Shown here in pieces: positions 6,998-15,609 of a stretch of 26,782 bases of DNA. Positions within the stretch are counted from its first letter, which is position 1; the number at the start of each line of letters is the position of its first letter. The notes under the pieces were generated by a model. That model ran no database searches. It was not told where the DNA came from and saw only the letters and a program-made list of their open reading frames with translations. A program made the position numbers and the translations under genes. This DNA comes from Clostridia bacterium. Lineage in GTDB: Bacteria > Bacillota > Clostridia > Lachnospirales > WQUN01. The stretch lies in assembly GCA_025997155.1 (NCBI GenBank), contig BNUF01000012.1, positions 1 to 26,782 on the forward strand. The letters are read 5' to 3'.

Positions 6998-9900
6998 CTA
7001 ATCCCCCACATCTAGGCGTTCGGTGATTGCGGTGAAACCCATCACGTTTATCTGTTCCCGCAGCCACGATACTAAATCTCCGCCCTGTTCGTAGTTGTAA
7101 CTTTCGAGTTCTTCCATAGCTTTGTCCACCAAGTCGATATCGAAATTCTTTGACGCCTCAAGGAGAGAGGCGAGAACTTCCTTATCAGGCTCGGGCTTTT
7201 TTTCTTTTTGTATCTCAAATTCCGCAAGCAGCGCGTGCAAGCCGAACAGCAGGATTTCAAGTTTTTTGATGAAGTCCAGATGCCGTTCCCGTATAAACGA
7301 TATGTTTTTCGCCTTCGCGGCAAATTCGAGAGCTTCCGCGTCTTTGCCCGCCGCGTCCGCGCCGATACTTCTGCTGCTGCTTTTTATCCCGTGAACGATA
7401 ATGCCGTAATCCTTGATATCCTTGATATCGTCAAAGTCGCGAATCTGTTCGATAAGCGGCGGAGTGTTCCGCACGTATGACTTAAGAACGTCCAGATAGA
7501 TTTCGTCGTCGTCGCCAAACCGTCTCAGCCCTTGTTCAAGTTTAACCCCGTGAACCTTCTTGCCGTCAAAAAGCCTGATTTTGGAGGATTCCGCCTCAGC
7601 CTCCCTCACGGCTTGCGGGATAAGTTCCTCAAGCACCCTGTCGCGTACCCAATGGTTGATTACAAGGTCAAGGCGCAAAATGTCAATCGGTTTCGGCAAA
7701 AACGCCTGAAACCCGCTTTTGAGAAACATTTCCTCGTTGCCCACCAGCGCGTTGGCGGTGAGAGCTATAATCGGGATATTTTTGGCGTAATCCGTCCCGA
7801 TTCGGCGTATGATATGCGTCGCCTCGATGCCGTCCATTTCGGGCATCATATGGTCCATAAAGATTGCGTTATATTCGGTTTCCGCACTCTTTATGAGTTC
7901 GATTGCCGCCTGCCCGCTAGGCGCGGTGTCAATCTGCATACCGTAAGGTTTCATCATACCCCGCGCAACGTCAAGGTTTGTCGGGATATCGTCCACCACG
8001 AGAACTTTCGCGTAGGGGATATAGGCGCGGACGAGTTTCGCGTTTCGGGTTCGCTTGTTCTCGTCATAGTGGAAGTTCCGCAAGTTTTCGGCGACTTCCG
8101 CCCCGATAGGAACTGCGCTAGGCACTCTCCCCTGTCTCATTCGCACGGTGAACGTCGTGCCTTCCCCGTATTCGCTTTCGACGGATATCGTGCCGCCCAT
8201 CATAGCGACGACGCGCTTTGATATCGCAAGCCCGAGCCCCGTACCCTCGATTTTTCGGTTACTTTTCGTGTCTACCTGATTATACTCGGAGAACAGCTTT
8301 TCCATATCCTTCGGTTTTATCCCGATTCCGCTGTCCTTGACGGTTGAGACCAGCCACACGCCGTCGCCGTCCTCCTCGCACGACACGCTCCAGTCGACGT
8401 TGCCCTCGTTCGTATACTTAAAGGCGTTGCTAAGCAGGTTATTAAAAATCTGTTTTGTCCGCAGTTCGTCCCCCAAAAGGGTATTCGGCAAATTAGCGTC
8501 GATATCCAAACGGAAGGAAATCGACTTACCGCCGATTCGGACTATGTTGAGGGTGATAGTGTCGTTGATAAGGCTTGGCACGTCATATTCGACAGGGATT
8601 AACTCGAATTTTCCCGCCTCGATTTTTGATATATCCAGAATGTCGTTTATGATGGAAAGGAGCGACACGCCCGAATTGTATACTTTTTCCAAACTTTCCC
8701 GCGCATTCTCCCCCACATCGCGTGAGTCGAGGGTAAGCCCCGAAAAACCGATAATCGCGTTGAGGAGCGTCCGCATTTCGTGGCTCATATTCGCCAAAAA
8801 GTCGGATTTCGCCTCGGTGCTCGCCTCCGCCGCCTCGCGCGCCCTCACAAGGTCGTGCGTCATCTCGTTTCTAAGCACCGCGCTGGCGATAAGCACCCCG
8901 CTCGAACGCAGCAAATTTTCGTCAATCTCCGAAAATAAGAGCTCTTCATGGCAATTGTCAAAGGCGACGAACCCCCAGAATTTATCCTTGAAAATCACGG
9001 GGGTGACGAGAAGGGATTTAATCCCCTGCGGCGCAAGCTGTCTTTGCTCCTCCTCCGACATAAGCCGCGTGATGCCGTGTACATTACCCCCGCTTGAAAG
9101 AGCCAGCTCCCACCCTGGGATTTTTTCGTCATACGAAACGTCTTTCACAATGTCCTTGCCTTGCTGAAGTTCCGCGCCGCCCGACCATTCGTACAACTCC
9201 GTGCAATGCAGTTTGCCGTCGATATAGTGGTTTTTCCAAAGTCTCATTCGGTCGACGCCCGCGCGTCTTCCAATCATTTCCATACAGTGCTGTATTTTTT
9301 CGTCAAAATCCTCCATATCAGCGCTAAGGAATATCGCCGCCGCGTCGTTAATGGCGCGGAGTATGTCCTCCTGATACTCGAGGGTTTTTGTCAAATCGGA
9401 CATTTTTTTGTAGGGACGCTCAATACTTCTGGAGGTTAAAAGCGCCGCCAAAGTGCTTAGGGAAAGGCACATTGCGCCAAGCAGAAACAACCCCCCGCGA
9501 ATCGAGTGAACTACGTTCGTTTCAATGGGGGCGATAATGCCCAAACTCCACGAAACGCCCGAGCCGTTGACAGGAGCGTATACGCAAAGCCGCTCGCTTT
9601 TTTCTAACTTATACCGCCCGACGCCCGATTTTCCTTTAACCATATTAAGCACGACTTCGGCGAAACGCTCATATTCTCCCTGTGTCGCGGCGATTTTCGG
9701 GAAATTGTACCGTTCAAGCACCCACTCGGGGCGTATGCTCGCGATAATCGTACCCTCTTCGTCAACCATAAAAAGGTTGCCCGTTTCGTCCCATATTTTG
9801 AACTCCGCGAGCAAGTCGCTGAAAAACATTCCCGGAATGGTCGCGGCAAGAACTCTGTCGTCCCCCATAGGCACAAGCACGTGAAACACGAGCTGTCCCG

Positions 9901-10321
9901 TCGGGTCTTCTCTGGTCGTCGAAATGACTTTTTCTCCGTTAAACGCCGCCTGTACATACACGCTGTCAGCGCGGTCGTTAGGCGTGGGAGCTCTCCCGTA
10001 GGACGTGACGATTCCCGTGTGGTCAATCACCGTGAGGGCGATAAAGTCGCCGTATTTCTCGACTTGTTCCTTTAAAGAGTCGTCAAGGTCGCCGCCCGAC
10101 TTGTCGAGCAAATGTTCCGCCGCCGTCTCCGCGTTCGATTTAAGAAGGTCGATTTTCGTCTCGACAAGCACGTTCGCAATTTCCGATATAACCTTCATAT
10201 CTTTCTCAAGCGTCGTTTCAAGGCGGCTTTGGATAAACACAAGCCCTGTTCCGATACTGAAGAATATGATAGGTGTGGCGATTAAGATTATGGTGAGCAG
10301 GACTCTTGTCCGAATAGACAC
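6998..10321 (-). CDS. Membrane hybrid histidine kinase: Cache-GAF-HisKA-HATPase-REC-Hpt
   Basis: This sensor kinase has 1107 residues. A membrane helix (8-30) and a second one (about 275-297) enclose an extracellular Cache-type sensor. A GAF domain follows (about 325-485), then HisKA with His514 in MSHEMRTLLNAI. The ATPase domain has the N box NNLLSNAFKYT, DSGIGI and GTGLGL. The receiver has Asp823 (AIFMDHMMPE) and Lys877, and the C-terminal Hpt domain has His977 (IVHGIKSSSRS). A four-step phosphorelay inside one chain is thus possible. The H box has Leu where HEMRTPLN is common. GTG start at 10321 with AGGAGG eight bases upstream. It lies 22 bases after the chemoreceptor gene, and the REC/HD-GYP gene follows at once. 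Confidence 0.95.
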   Translation of the reverse strand: MSIRTRVLLTIILIATPIIFFSIGTGLVFIQSRLETTLEKDMKVISEIANVLVETKIDLLKSNAETAAEHLLDKSGGDLDDSLKEQVEKYGDFIALTVIDHTGIVTSYGRAPTPNDRADSVYVQAAFNGEKVISTTREDPTGQLVFHVLVPMGDDRVLAATIPGMFFSDLLAEFKIWDETGNLFMVDEEGTIIASIRPEWVLERYNFPKIAATQGEYERFAEVVLNMVKGKSGVGRYKLEKSERLCVYAPVNGSGVSWSLGIIAPIETNVVHSIRGGLFLLGAMCLSLSTLAALLTSRSIERPYKKMSDLTKTLEYQEDILRAINDAAAIFLSADMEDFDEKIQHCMEMIGRRAGVDRMRLWKNHYIDGKLHCTELYEWSGGAELQQGKDIVKDVSYDEKIPGWELALSSGGNVHGITRLMSEEEQRQLAPQGIKSLLVTPVIFKDKFWGFVAFDNCHEELLFSEIDENLLRSSGVLIASAVLRNEMTHDLVRAREAAEASTEAKSDFLANMSHEMRTLLNAIIGFSGLTLDSRDVGENARESLEKVYNSGVSLLSIINDILDISKIEAGKFELIPVEYDVPSLINDTITLNIVRIGGKSISFRLDIDANLPNTLLGDELRTKQIFNNLLSNAFKYTNEGNVDWSVSCEEDGDGVWLVSTVKDSGIGIKPKDMEKLFSEYNQVDTKSNRKIEGTGLGLAISKRVVAMMGGTISVESEYGEGTTFTVRMRQGRVPSAVPIGAEVAENLRNFHYDENKRTRNAKLVRAYIPYAKVLVVDDIPTNLDVARGMMKPYGMQIDTAPSGQAAIELIKSAETEYNAIFMDHMMPEMDGIEATHIIRRIGTDYAKNIPIIALTANALVGNEEMFLKSGFQAFLPKPIDILRLDLVINHWVRDRVLEELIPQAVREAEAESSKIRLFDGKKVHGVKLEQGLRRFGDDDEIYLDVLKSYVRNTPPLIEQIRDFDDIKDIKDYGIIVHGIKSSSRSIGADAAGKDAEALEFAAKAKNISFIRERHLDFIKKLEILLFGLHALLAEFEIQKEKKPEPDKEVLASLLEASKNFDIDLVDKAMEELESYNYEQGGDLVSWLREQINVMGFTAITERLDVGD

Positions 10322-10343
10322 GCTAACGCCTCCTCTCGAGAGA

Positions 10344-12869
10344 TTACGAAGTTTTTTTGAAGTTTGTCACGATTTCGTTCAGAGAATCCGACTTGCGCGA
10401 CATAGATTCGGCGGCGGACGCGCTTTGCCCGAGCGCGTCCGCGTTCTCTTTGGCGACGGCGGCGATTCCCCTTGTCTGTGTCATAATTTTTTTCGTAAGG
10501 TCCTCCTGCGACTTCGACGTGTCCGAAATTTCGGCTATAATTAGGGAAACGTCTTTTATGTCGCCGTAAACTTTGCTAAGCGCGTCGGAGGTTCTGTTCG
10601 CCAATATGTTCCCGTCCTCGATTTTGGCTATGGCGTTGTTGATAAGTTTCTGGGTTTCGGCGGCGGAATGTTGGCTCTTGCTCGCCAGACTCCGCACCTC
10701 CTGCGCCACGACGGCGAAGCCTTTTCCGTGAACGCCCGCCCTTGCCGCCTCGACAGAGGCGTTGATTGCCAAAAGGTTAGTCTGCGACGCGATATCCTCG
10801 ATAACCGCGATAACCTGCGAAATACTGTTTGACGCGGCTTTCATAGCGTTAATCGACTCGAGCATACCTTCCATTTCTTCCGTGCCGCGCTGAACGTTTT
10901 TGATAGATTCTTTTGACAGAGTGTCGGCGCGGTTCGCGGAGTCGGCGGTCTTCTTTACAGAATCCGTAAAGTCGCCCACCGCGCCGCTAAGCGCCCCTAT
11001 CGTTTCGTTCTGGTTTTTCGTGCCGTCCGCTATTATGCCGCTAATTTCCGATATATCTTTCGCGCCGTCACGCACCTGTGACGCGGTTTTTTCGATACAC
11101 TCGAGCAAGTCGCTCTGCGTCCCCGTAATCTTGTTGAGGGCGAGTTTTATAGCGTCAAAATCCCCGTAAAAGTCGCCGGTTATCTTTGCCGACATATCGT
11201 TTTTCGCGACGGCGTTAAGCGTCGCCGTGATATCCCCGATATAACAATTAAGCTGCGATGCGGTTTTGTTCATAGCCACCTGAAGCGCTGCGAAATCGCC
11301 CTTGTACTCTCCCGCCATTGTCGTCTGAAGCCGCCCGCGCGAAATATGCACAAGCGTGCGTGTCGCCTCGTCGAGCGGAATCACGATTGCCTGAATCAGT
11401 TTATTAAGATTCTCGATTATATGAAGCCAGCTGCCCTTTTGCCCGCTTGTGTCCACAAAAACGGACAAGTCGCCCTCGAGAGCCGTTTCGGTGACTCCTA
11501 TTATCTTGTTGTTTATAGACTTTAGGTTATTTCGCAAATTTTCTATGTGTACATTCCGAATGGATTTTTTGCCAGGGTATTTTTTAACGGGAGCGTCGAA
11601 ATCGCCGTCCCCGAATTTTTTGAAAACGGCGAGAACGTCGCGGAAATCCTCAACGTACATAAAGACCATATTATTAACGCCCCGCACTATGTCAAGGTAC
11701 GCGCCTCGGTATCTGTTTTCGTTTATCTTATAGTCGTGGTCGCCTTCCTTGTGCTTTTTCGACATTTTTTCCAAATCGTTCAGCAGCGCCGACAAAGTTT
11801 CAAGCATATTCCCGAATTTCGCGTACAACATTCCGAGTTCGTCCGTCGGAGCTTTAATGTCGTTCGTGCGTACATAGAAGGTCAGCTTGCCGTTCGCCAA
11901 ATCCTCGATTGCGCGGACAAGACGGCGGAGGGAGTATTTGAGCTCCCGTCTGGTGAAAAACGCTATAAAAAGGGAAATCAGCACCATCAGCACGACATAT
12001 ATAACCGCGAAATACCAGAGCTGTGAGTTTATCGGCTCGAGTATGGTTTCTTGCGGAACGGACACGTACAAAACCCAACCGAGAGAACTGACGGTATGCG
12101 GAATTATGTAACGGGTTTCGCCGTTTTCGTCCTTAAGTTTGGTATAGCGGTCGCCCAGTCTGTACGACTCCGCGATTTGCTTGTACATGGGTTTTGAGTC
12201 CATATTTATAAAGCCGTTGGGCGTGGGTCTGTAACTTTCCTGGGGGTGGGTCACTATGTCCCCCGTTTCCGTCGCCAAAAAAGCATACCCGCCCTTCGGA
12301 AGCGTCATATTGCTGACGAGCGCTAGCATATCCCCGAGCTCCACGTCCATCCCGAGAACCGACTCGACCCCTTCGATTTTGCCGTAATTCTGCGCCAGCG
12401 TGATTACCATTTCGCCTGTCATAGCGTCCTGGTACGGCTCGGTTATGATGATTTCCCTGTCCGATTCCCTCGCGGTAATGTACCAGCCTCTTTTCGTAAC
12501 GACATATCCCACGGGTGCGGGGTACACGGCGGAAACGCGGAAATTGTCGTCAAGCCCGACATATATGTCCAAAAGGTCGCGGTTCAAGTTAATCACGCCC
12601 TCAAGCTGGGGTTTTATCAGCTCTCTGTCGTTTGTCGTTTCAAAAACCCTACCGAGAGTTTCGGTAAATTTTTCTTTCGACTCGATAAACGCGTTTATGT
12701 CCTGTCCGCTGGCGATTATGCTGTTTCGGGTTTTGCTCAGGGACTCGTTTATTATTACGCCTCGGGCGAGCAGATAGCTCACCGCCGTGACGAGCAGCAT
12801 ACTGACTAGACTTACTAACAGCAGCGACACAGTAAGCCTTCTGTACATAGTCGTTCGCTTTCTCTTCAT
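10344..12869 (-). CDS. Methyl-accepting chemotaxis protein with Cache sensor and serial HAMP modules
   Basis: This transmembrane receptor has 841 residues. Helix 1 is at about 15-35, an extracellular dCache-like sensor at 45-275 (PVGYVVTKRGWYITAR, then EPYQDAMTGEMVIT), and helix 2 at 285-305. After a canonical HAMP (about 308-362) come five more HAMP-like units spaced about 45 residues apart. Each has a G(D/R)(D/L) start and a later GDF or N-containing helix. The signalling domain has the hairpin tip DIASQTNLLAINASVEAARA and GKGFAVVAQEVRSLA. There is no C-terminal CheR-tether pentapeptide. The start at 12869 follows GGGGGTG; an earlier GTG three codons upstream is less well placed. It is first gene of the signalling operon, directly behind a sigma-A promoter. 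No cheW, cheA or cheR gene is nearby. Confidence 0.93.
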   Translation of the reverse strand: MKRKRTTMYRRLTVSLLLVSLVSMLLVTAVSYLLARGVIINESLSKTRNSIIASGQDINAFIESKEKFTETLGRVFETTNDRELIKPQLEGVINLNRDLLDIYVGLDDNFRVSAVYPAPVGYVVTKRGWYITARESDREIIITEPYQDAMTGEMVITLAQNYGKIEGVESVLGMDVELGDMLALVSNMTLPKGGYAFLATETGDIVTHPQESYRPTPNGFINMDSKPMYKQIAESYRLGDRYTKLKDENGETRYIIPHTVSSLGWVLYVSVPQETILEPINSQLWYFAVIYVVLMVLISLFIAFFTRRELKYSLRRLVRAIEDLANGKLTFYVRTNDIKAPTDELGMLYAKFGNMLETLSALLNDLEKMSKKHKEGDHDYKINENRYRGAYLDIVRGVNNMVFMYVEDFRDVLAVFKKFGDGDFDAPVKKYPGKKSIRNVHIENLRNNLKSINNKIIGVTETALEGDLSVFVDTSGQKGSWLHIIENLNKLIQAIVIPLDEATRTLVHISRGRLQTTMAGEYKGDFAALQVAMNKTASQLNCYIGDITATLNAVAKNDMSAKITGDFYGDFDAIKLALNKITGTQSDLLECIEKTASQVRDGAKDISEISGIIADGTKNQNETIGALSGAVGDFTDSVKKTADSANRADTLSKESIKNVQRGTEEMEGMLESINAMKAASNSISQVIAVIEDIASQTNLLAINASVEAARAGVHGKGFAVVAQEVRSLASKSQHSAAETQKLINNAIAKIEDGNILANRTSDALSKVYGDIKDVSLIIAEISDTSKSQEDLTKKIMTQTRGIAAVAKENADALGQSASAAESMSRKSDSLNEIVTNFKKTS

Positions 12870-12904
12870 AAACAACACCCCCGCGCAAAATTGACTCTCG
12901 TCTA

Positions 12905-12933
12905 ATTTTATATCTTATAACACTTTTCGTCAA
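12905..12933 (-). promoter_or_regulatory. Sigma-A-type promoter for the chemoreceptor/kinase operon
   Basis: On the minus strand, TTGACG (12933-12928) and TAAAAT (12910-12905) are separated by exactly 17 bases and lie about 36 bases before the receptor start. It occupies the gap after the histidyl-tRNA synthetase stop, so the signalling genes can be transcribed apart from the housekeeping run. No terminator hairpin is visible between them, so read-through is also possible. Confidence 0.72.
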
Positions 12934-12941
12934 GTCTTTGT

Positions 12942-14129
12942 TTAATGGGCGAATATCGTCGGCTCGCTGTCTTTGCCGACAATCATATACCCGTCAAACT
13001 CCGCCTCCGCCGCCCGCGCTATCGCCTTGCCCAGTTTTTTCGGCATAATCTGGAGGCACACGTTAGCTCTCGTCTTAAGCGTTCTCGCGTCCTTGAACGC
13101 CTGGACAAAGTCTTTTTCCTCATAAAAGAGGACTATGCGCTGTTTTGATTTCGGCACGAGAAACGACGACTCGCTAAGGAGGTCGTATATTCGCTCGAAC
13201 CCGATAGAAAAGCCCACGGCGGGGACTTTTTCGTCGATAAACGCGCCAATCATATCGTCGTAGCGTCCTCCCCCCGCGATTGAGCAATGATATTTCGAAC
13301 TCACGATTTCAAAGACTGAACCCGTGTAATATCCCTGTCCGCGTACCAAAAAAGGGTCGTGTTCAATGTTGACGGAGCTAAGCTCACGCACGTCAGCTAT
13401 AATTTTGTTAAGGTTTTTCGCCTCGTCTCCCCCGCTCCTGATTGTATCAAAAAGTACGTCGCGGACGTTTTTCAAAACGCCCTTGTTCGCAAGTTCGTCA
13501 AGTACGCCCTCTTGTCCTATTTTATCAGTTTTGTCAAGTTCTATGCATACCGACTGGAGCTGTTCGGGCAAAACTCCCGCCGCCAAAAGCCGCGAGTTAA
13601 GAAAAACCCTGTCGTTTATCTTGACGGTTATGTCGGTAAGGCCAAGAGCCTTAAGCGCCGAAACAGTCACCAAAATCAGCTCCGTCTCGGCGTTACCAGA
13701 CGACGACCCAAGTATGTCGATATCGCATTGCTTTAGTTCGCGGAGTCTGCCTTTTTGCGGGCGTTCGGCGCGGTACACGCGGTCTATCTGTATGCACTTA
13801 AACGGATTCGGAAGTTTCAGGCGGTTGTTCGCGTAGAACCGCGCAAGAGGGAGGGTGAGGTCGTACCTAAGCCCCAAATCCGCGAAATCTTTGCCGTCAA
13901 GCAACGCCTTGTCGAATTTGTCACCGCGTTTGAGAATCCTGAAAATAAGGCTCAAATTTTCTCCGCCGTCGCTTTTGTCAAGATTCCCCAAATCCTCAAG
14001 AATAGGCGTGTAAATCCGCTCAAACCCGTGCCCCACATATGTTTTGGCTATCACTTTCTCGATATAATCCCGAAGCGCCGCCTCGGGCGGCAAATACTCC
14101 TTTGTTCCGTTGACGGGTGTCTGTTTCAA
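12942..14129 (-). CDS. hisS: Histidine--tRNA ligase, class II
   Basis: This enzyme charges tRNA-His using ATP and histidine. It has class II motif 2 (IQIDRVYRAERPQKGRLREL), the histidine-specific signatures RGQGYYTGSVFE and IAGGGRYDDMIGAF, and motif 3 (VGFSIGFERI). The C-terminal anticodon-binding part is short, so the protein has about 395 residues against roughly 420 usually. The histidine loop reads RGQGYY, where many bacterial enzymes have RGLDYY. HisZ, a non-catalytic paralogue, is an alternative, but no histidine-biosynthesis gene is near. AAGGAG (14139-14144) touches an ATG at 14138, whereas an in-frame TTG at 14129 has nine-base spacing and gives a family-like beginning (KQTPVNGTKEYLP). 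TTG is preferred. The ATG would overlap the upstream stop as ATGA. Confidence 0.88.
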   Translation of the reverse strand: MKQTPVNGTKEYLPPEAALRDYIEKVIAKTYVGHGFERIYTPILEDLGNLDKSDGGENLSLIFRILKRGDKFDKALLDGKDFADLGLRYDLTLPLARFYANNRLKLPNPFKCIQIDRVYRAERPQKGRLRELKQCDIDILGSSSGNAETELILVTVSALKALGLTDITVKINDRVFLNSRLLAAGVLPEQLQSVCIELDKTDKIGQEGVLDELANKGVLKNVRDVLFDTIRSGGDEAKNLNKIIADVRELSSVNIEHDPFLVRGQGYYTGSVFEIVSSKYHCSIAGGGRYDDMIGAFIDEKVPAVGFSIGFERIYDLLSESSFLVPKSKQRIVLFYEEKDFVQAFKDARTLKTRANVCLQIMPKKLGKAIARAAEAEFDGYMIVGKDSEPTIFAH

Positions 14130-14134
14130 TGAAA

Positions 14135-15226
14135 TCATCTCCTTCTGATGCCTGATAAATTGCTTGCGCCGCGAAGCACAGCTTCTTTGAGCGTATATAC
14201 TTCTTCCATTGTATTCATATATGAAAAACTAACGCGCAGGGCGTTTTCCGCGTATTTCGGGTTGATTGTCCTAAGCACGTTTTTCTTGTCCCGCGTCCCG
14301 TGGCACGCCGAGCCTGTTGAAACGCATATACCCTCCGCCGAAAGCGCGTTTAGCAGTATTTCGCCCTTGACATTCGGTATGCTTATGTTAAGTATATACG
14401 GGCTTGCGTCCTCACAATTTATGCGCAGGCCCAGAACCTCCGAAATCTTTAGGAACTCGTCGCGGAATCCCTTAACCTTTTGGAAATTGCTGTCAAGATT
14501 TTCATAGGCGTGTTTCGCCGCGTTCGCAAGGGATAAAATCCCCTCGACGTTTTCCGTCCCCGCGCGAAGTCCTCCCTGCTGCCCGCCCCCGAAAAAAATC
14601 GGGTCTACCCGAATACCGTTTTTTAAAAGCAACGCGCCGATTCCCTTTGCGCCGTGGATTTTATGCCCGCAAAAGGTCACAAGGTCAACGCCCCGAAAAT
14701 CCGTCTTGATTTTGCCGAACGCCTGAACCGCGTCCGTGTGAAAAACCGCGTCCTTGTTTTTGCCGTGTACGATTTCGGCGAGACGGCGTATGTCGTGTAC
14801 CGCGCCGAGCTCGTTGTGTACATAAAAAATACTTACAAGCGCGGTGTCGGGGCGTACCGCGTCCGAGAGCTCCGCTTCGCTTACACACCCGTTTTCGGCG
14901 GCGGGGAGGTAGGTCACCTCATACCCCATACCCTCAAGCCTCTGAAAACAAGCGACCACAGACGGGTGTTCAATGTTCGTCGTGATAACGTGTTTGCCGC
15001 TATGTTTTCGCAAACTCCCGAAAATCGCCGTGTTGTTCGCCTCTGTCGCTCCCGAGGTATATACAATCACGCCGTTTTGCGCGGCAAAAGAAAGGAGCGT
15101 CCCCGTCGCCTTTCTGATTTCCCCCTCCGCTCTGATGCCCGCTTCGTGCAAAGAGGACGGATTCCCGAACCATGGCGGGAAAAAGGGCAAAGGCGGCGTC
15201 GTCGCGGCGTTGTCAAAATAAATCAT
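14135..15226 (-). CDS. Cysteine desulfurase, NifS/IscS-like
   Basis: This PLP enzyme takes sulfur from cysteine as a persulfide for Fe-S clusters or tRNA thiolation. Visible features are FDNAATT, SGATEANN, His87 (NIEHPSV), HTDAVQ (Asp165, Gln168), the PLP lysine Lys189 in CGHKIHGAKG, GGGQQGGLRAGTEN, and the catalytic Cys308 in STGSACHG. The N-terminal helix that normally follows NAATT is replaced by a short Pro- and aromatic-rich stretch, PPLPFFPPWF, about 13 residues shorter than usual. The start at 15226 shares a base with the upstream stop (TGATG) and has AAGGGG before it. hisS follows within a few bases. No iscU, mnmA or thiI is adjacent, so the sulfur acceptor is unknown. Confidence 0.93.
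   Translation of the reverse strand: MIYFDNAATTPPLPFFPPWFGNPSSLHEAGIRAEGEIRKATGTLLSFAAQNGVIVYTSGATEANNTAIFGSLRKHSGKHVITTNIEHPSVVACFQRLEGMGYEVTYLPAAENGCVSEAELSDAVRPDTALVSIFYVHNELGAVHDIRRLAEIVHGKNKDAVFHTDAVQAFGKIKTDFRGVDLVTFCGHKIHGAKGIGALLLKNGIRVDPIFFGGGQQGGLRAGTENVEGILSLANAAKHAYENLDSNFQKVKGFRDEFLKISEVLGLRINCEDASPYILNISIPNVKGEILLNALSAEGICVSTGSACHGTRDKKNVLRTINPKYAENALRVSFSYMNTMEEVYTLKEAVLRGASNLSGIRRR
14139..14144 (-). promoter_or_regulatory. Ribosome binding site favouring the TTG start of hisS
   Basis: AAGGAG is directly adjacent to ATG 14138, which is too close for normal initiation. It is nine bases from TTG 14129, an ordinary distance. Confidence 0.5.
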
Positions 15227-15609
15227 CAGGAAAACCCCTTGGGCGTTTCGCGTATAATCTTAAACAACGCCGCCGATTTGATTGGTTTGGGCAAAAAGTC
15301 GTACTCGTACAACACTTTAATGTTGTACGCCATTTCGATATTTTTATGGTCGGGACAGGTTATAACGTGTAAATTCGGGTGAAGCAGGTGTATGTTTTTC
15401 ACGATTTCAGACAAGGTCATATGGCCCGCCGTCGGAATCGTCAAAATCAAAATATCGGGGTTAATCTCGTCAAGGAACATAATGCCTTCCTCGGGCAATT
15501 CATACAACCCGACAAGCTCTATATCCTTCTCGTGCTTGAAAATTCCTTCAAACATTTTACGCTCAAAAAGAAACTTGCCCACAGCCGCTATTCTGATTAT
15601 GTCTCCCAT
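15226..15609 (-). CDS. Receiver-like (pseudo-receiver) protein without phospho-acceptor
   Basis: This is a 127-residue single-domain protein with the CheY-like order of strands and helices: IIRIAAVGKFLFERKMF, then INPDILILTIPTAGHMTLSE, then LHVITCPDH and DFLPKPIKSAALF. The conserved C-terminal Lys-Pro pair (Lys108) remains. The acidic pair near the N-terminus is missing, and the position of the phospho-acceptor Asp after DILIL is Thr57. It therefore probably acts by binding, not phosphorylation. It lies inside the rsmE-desulfurase run, overlapping both neighbours by a base (TAATG and TGATG), so it is translationally coupled to them. There is no DNA-binding or output domain. Confidence 0.75.
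   Translation of the reverse strand: MGDIIRIAAVGKFLFERKMFEGIFKHEKDIELVGLYELPEEGIMFLDEINPDILILTIPTAGHMTLSEIVKNIHLLHPNLHVITCPDHKNIEMAYNIKVLYEYDFLPKPIKSAALFKIIRETPKGFS

Noticed and set aside
7532..9167. Long plus-strand open frames (229 and 276 codons) opposite the hybrid kinase
   Set aside because: Antisense shadows of the kinase gene with no recognisable protein features; Ser- or Arg-rich composition is typical of such shadows.
12942..14129. HisZ (regulatory subunit of ATP phosphoribosyltransferase) instead of HisS
   Set aside because: Motif 2, the histidine-binding loop and the GGGRYD signature are all present and no his biosynthesis genes are adjacent, so the tRNA synthetase reading is stronger.
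14654..15382. 242-codon plus-strand open frame opposite the cysteine desulfurase
   Set aside because: Fully antisense to a gene with intact catalytic motifs, with no independent support.
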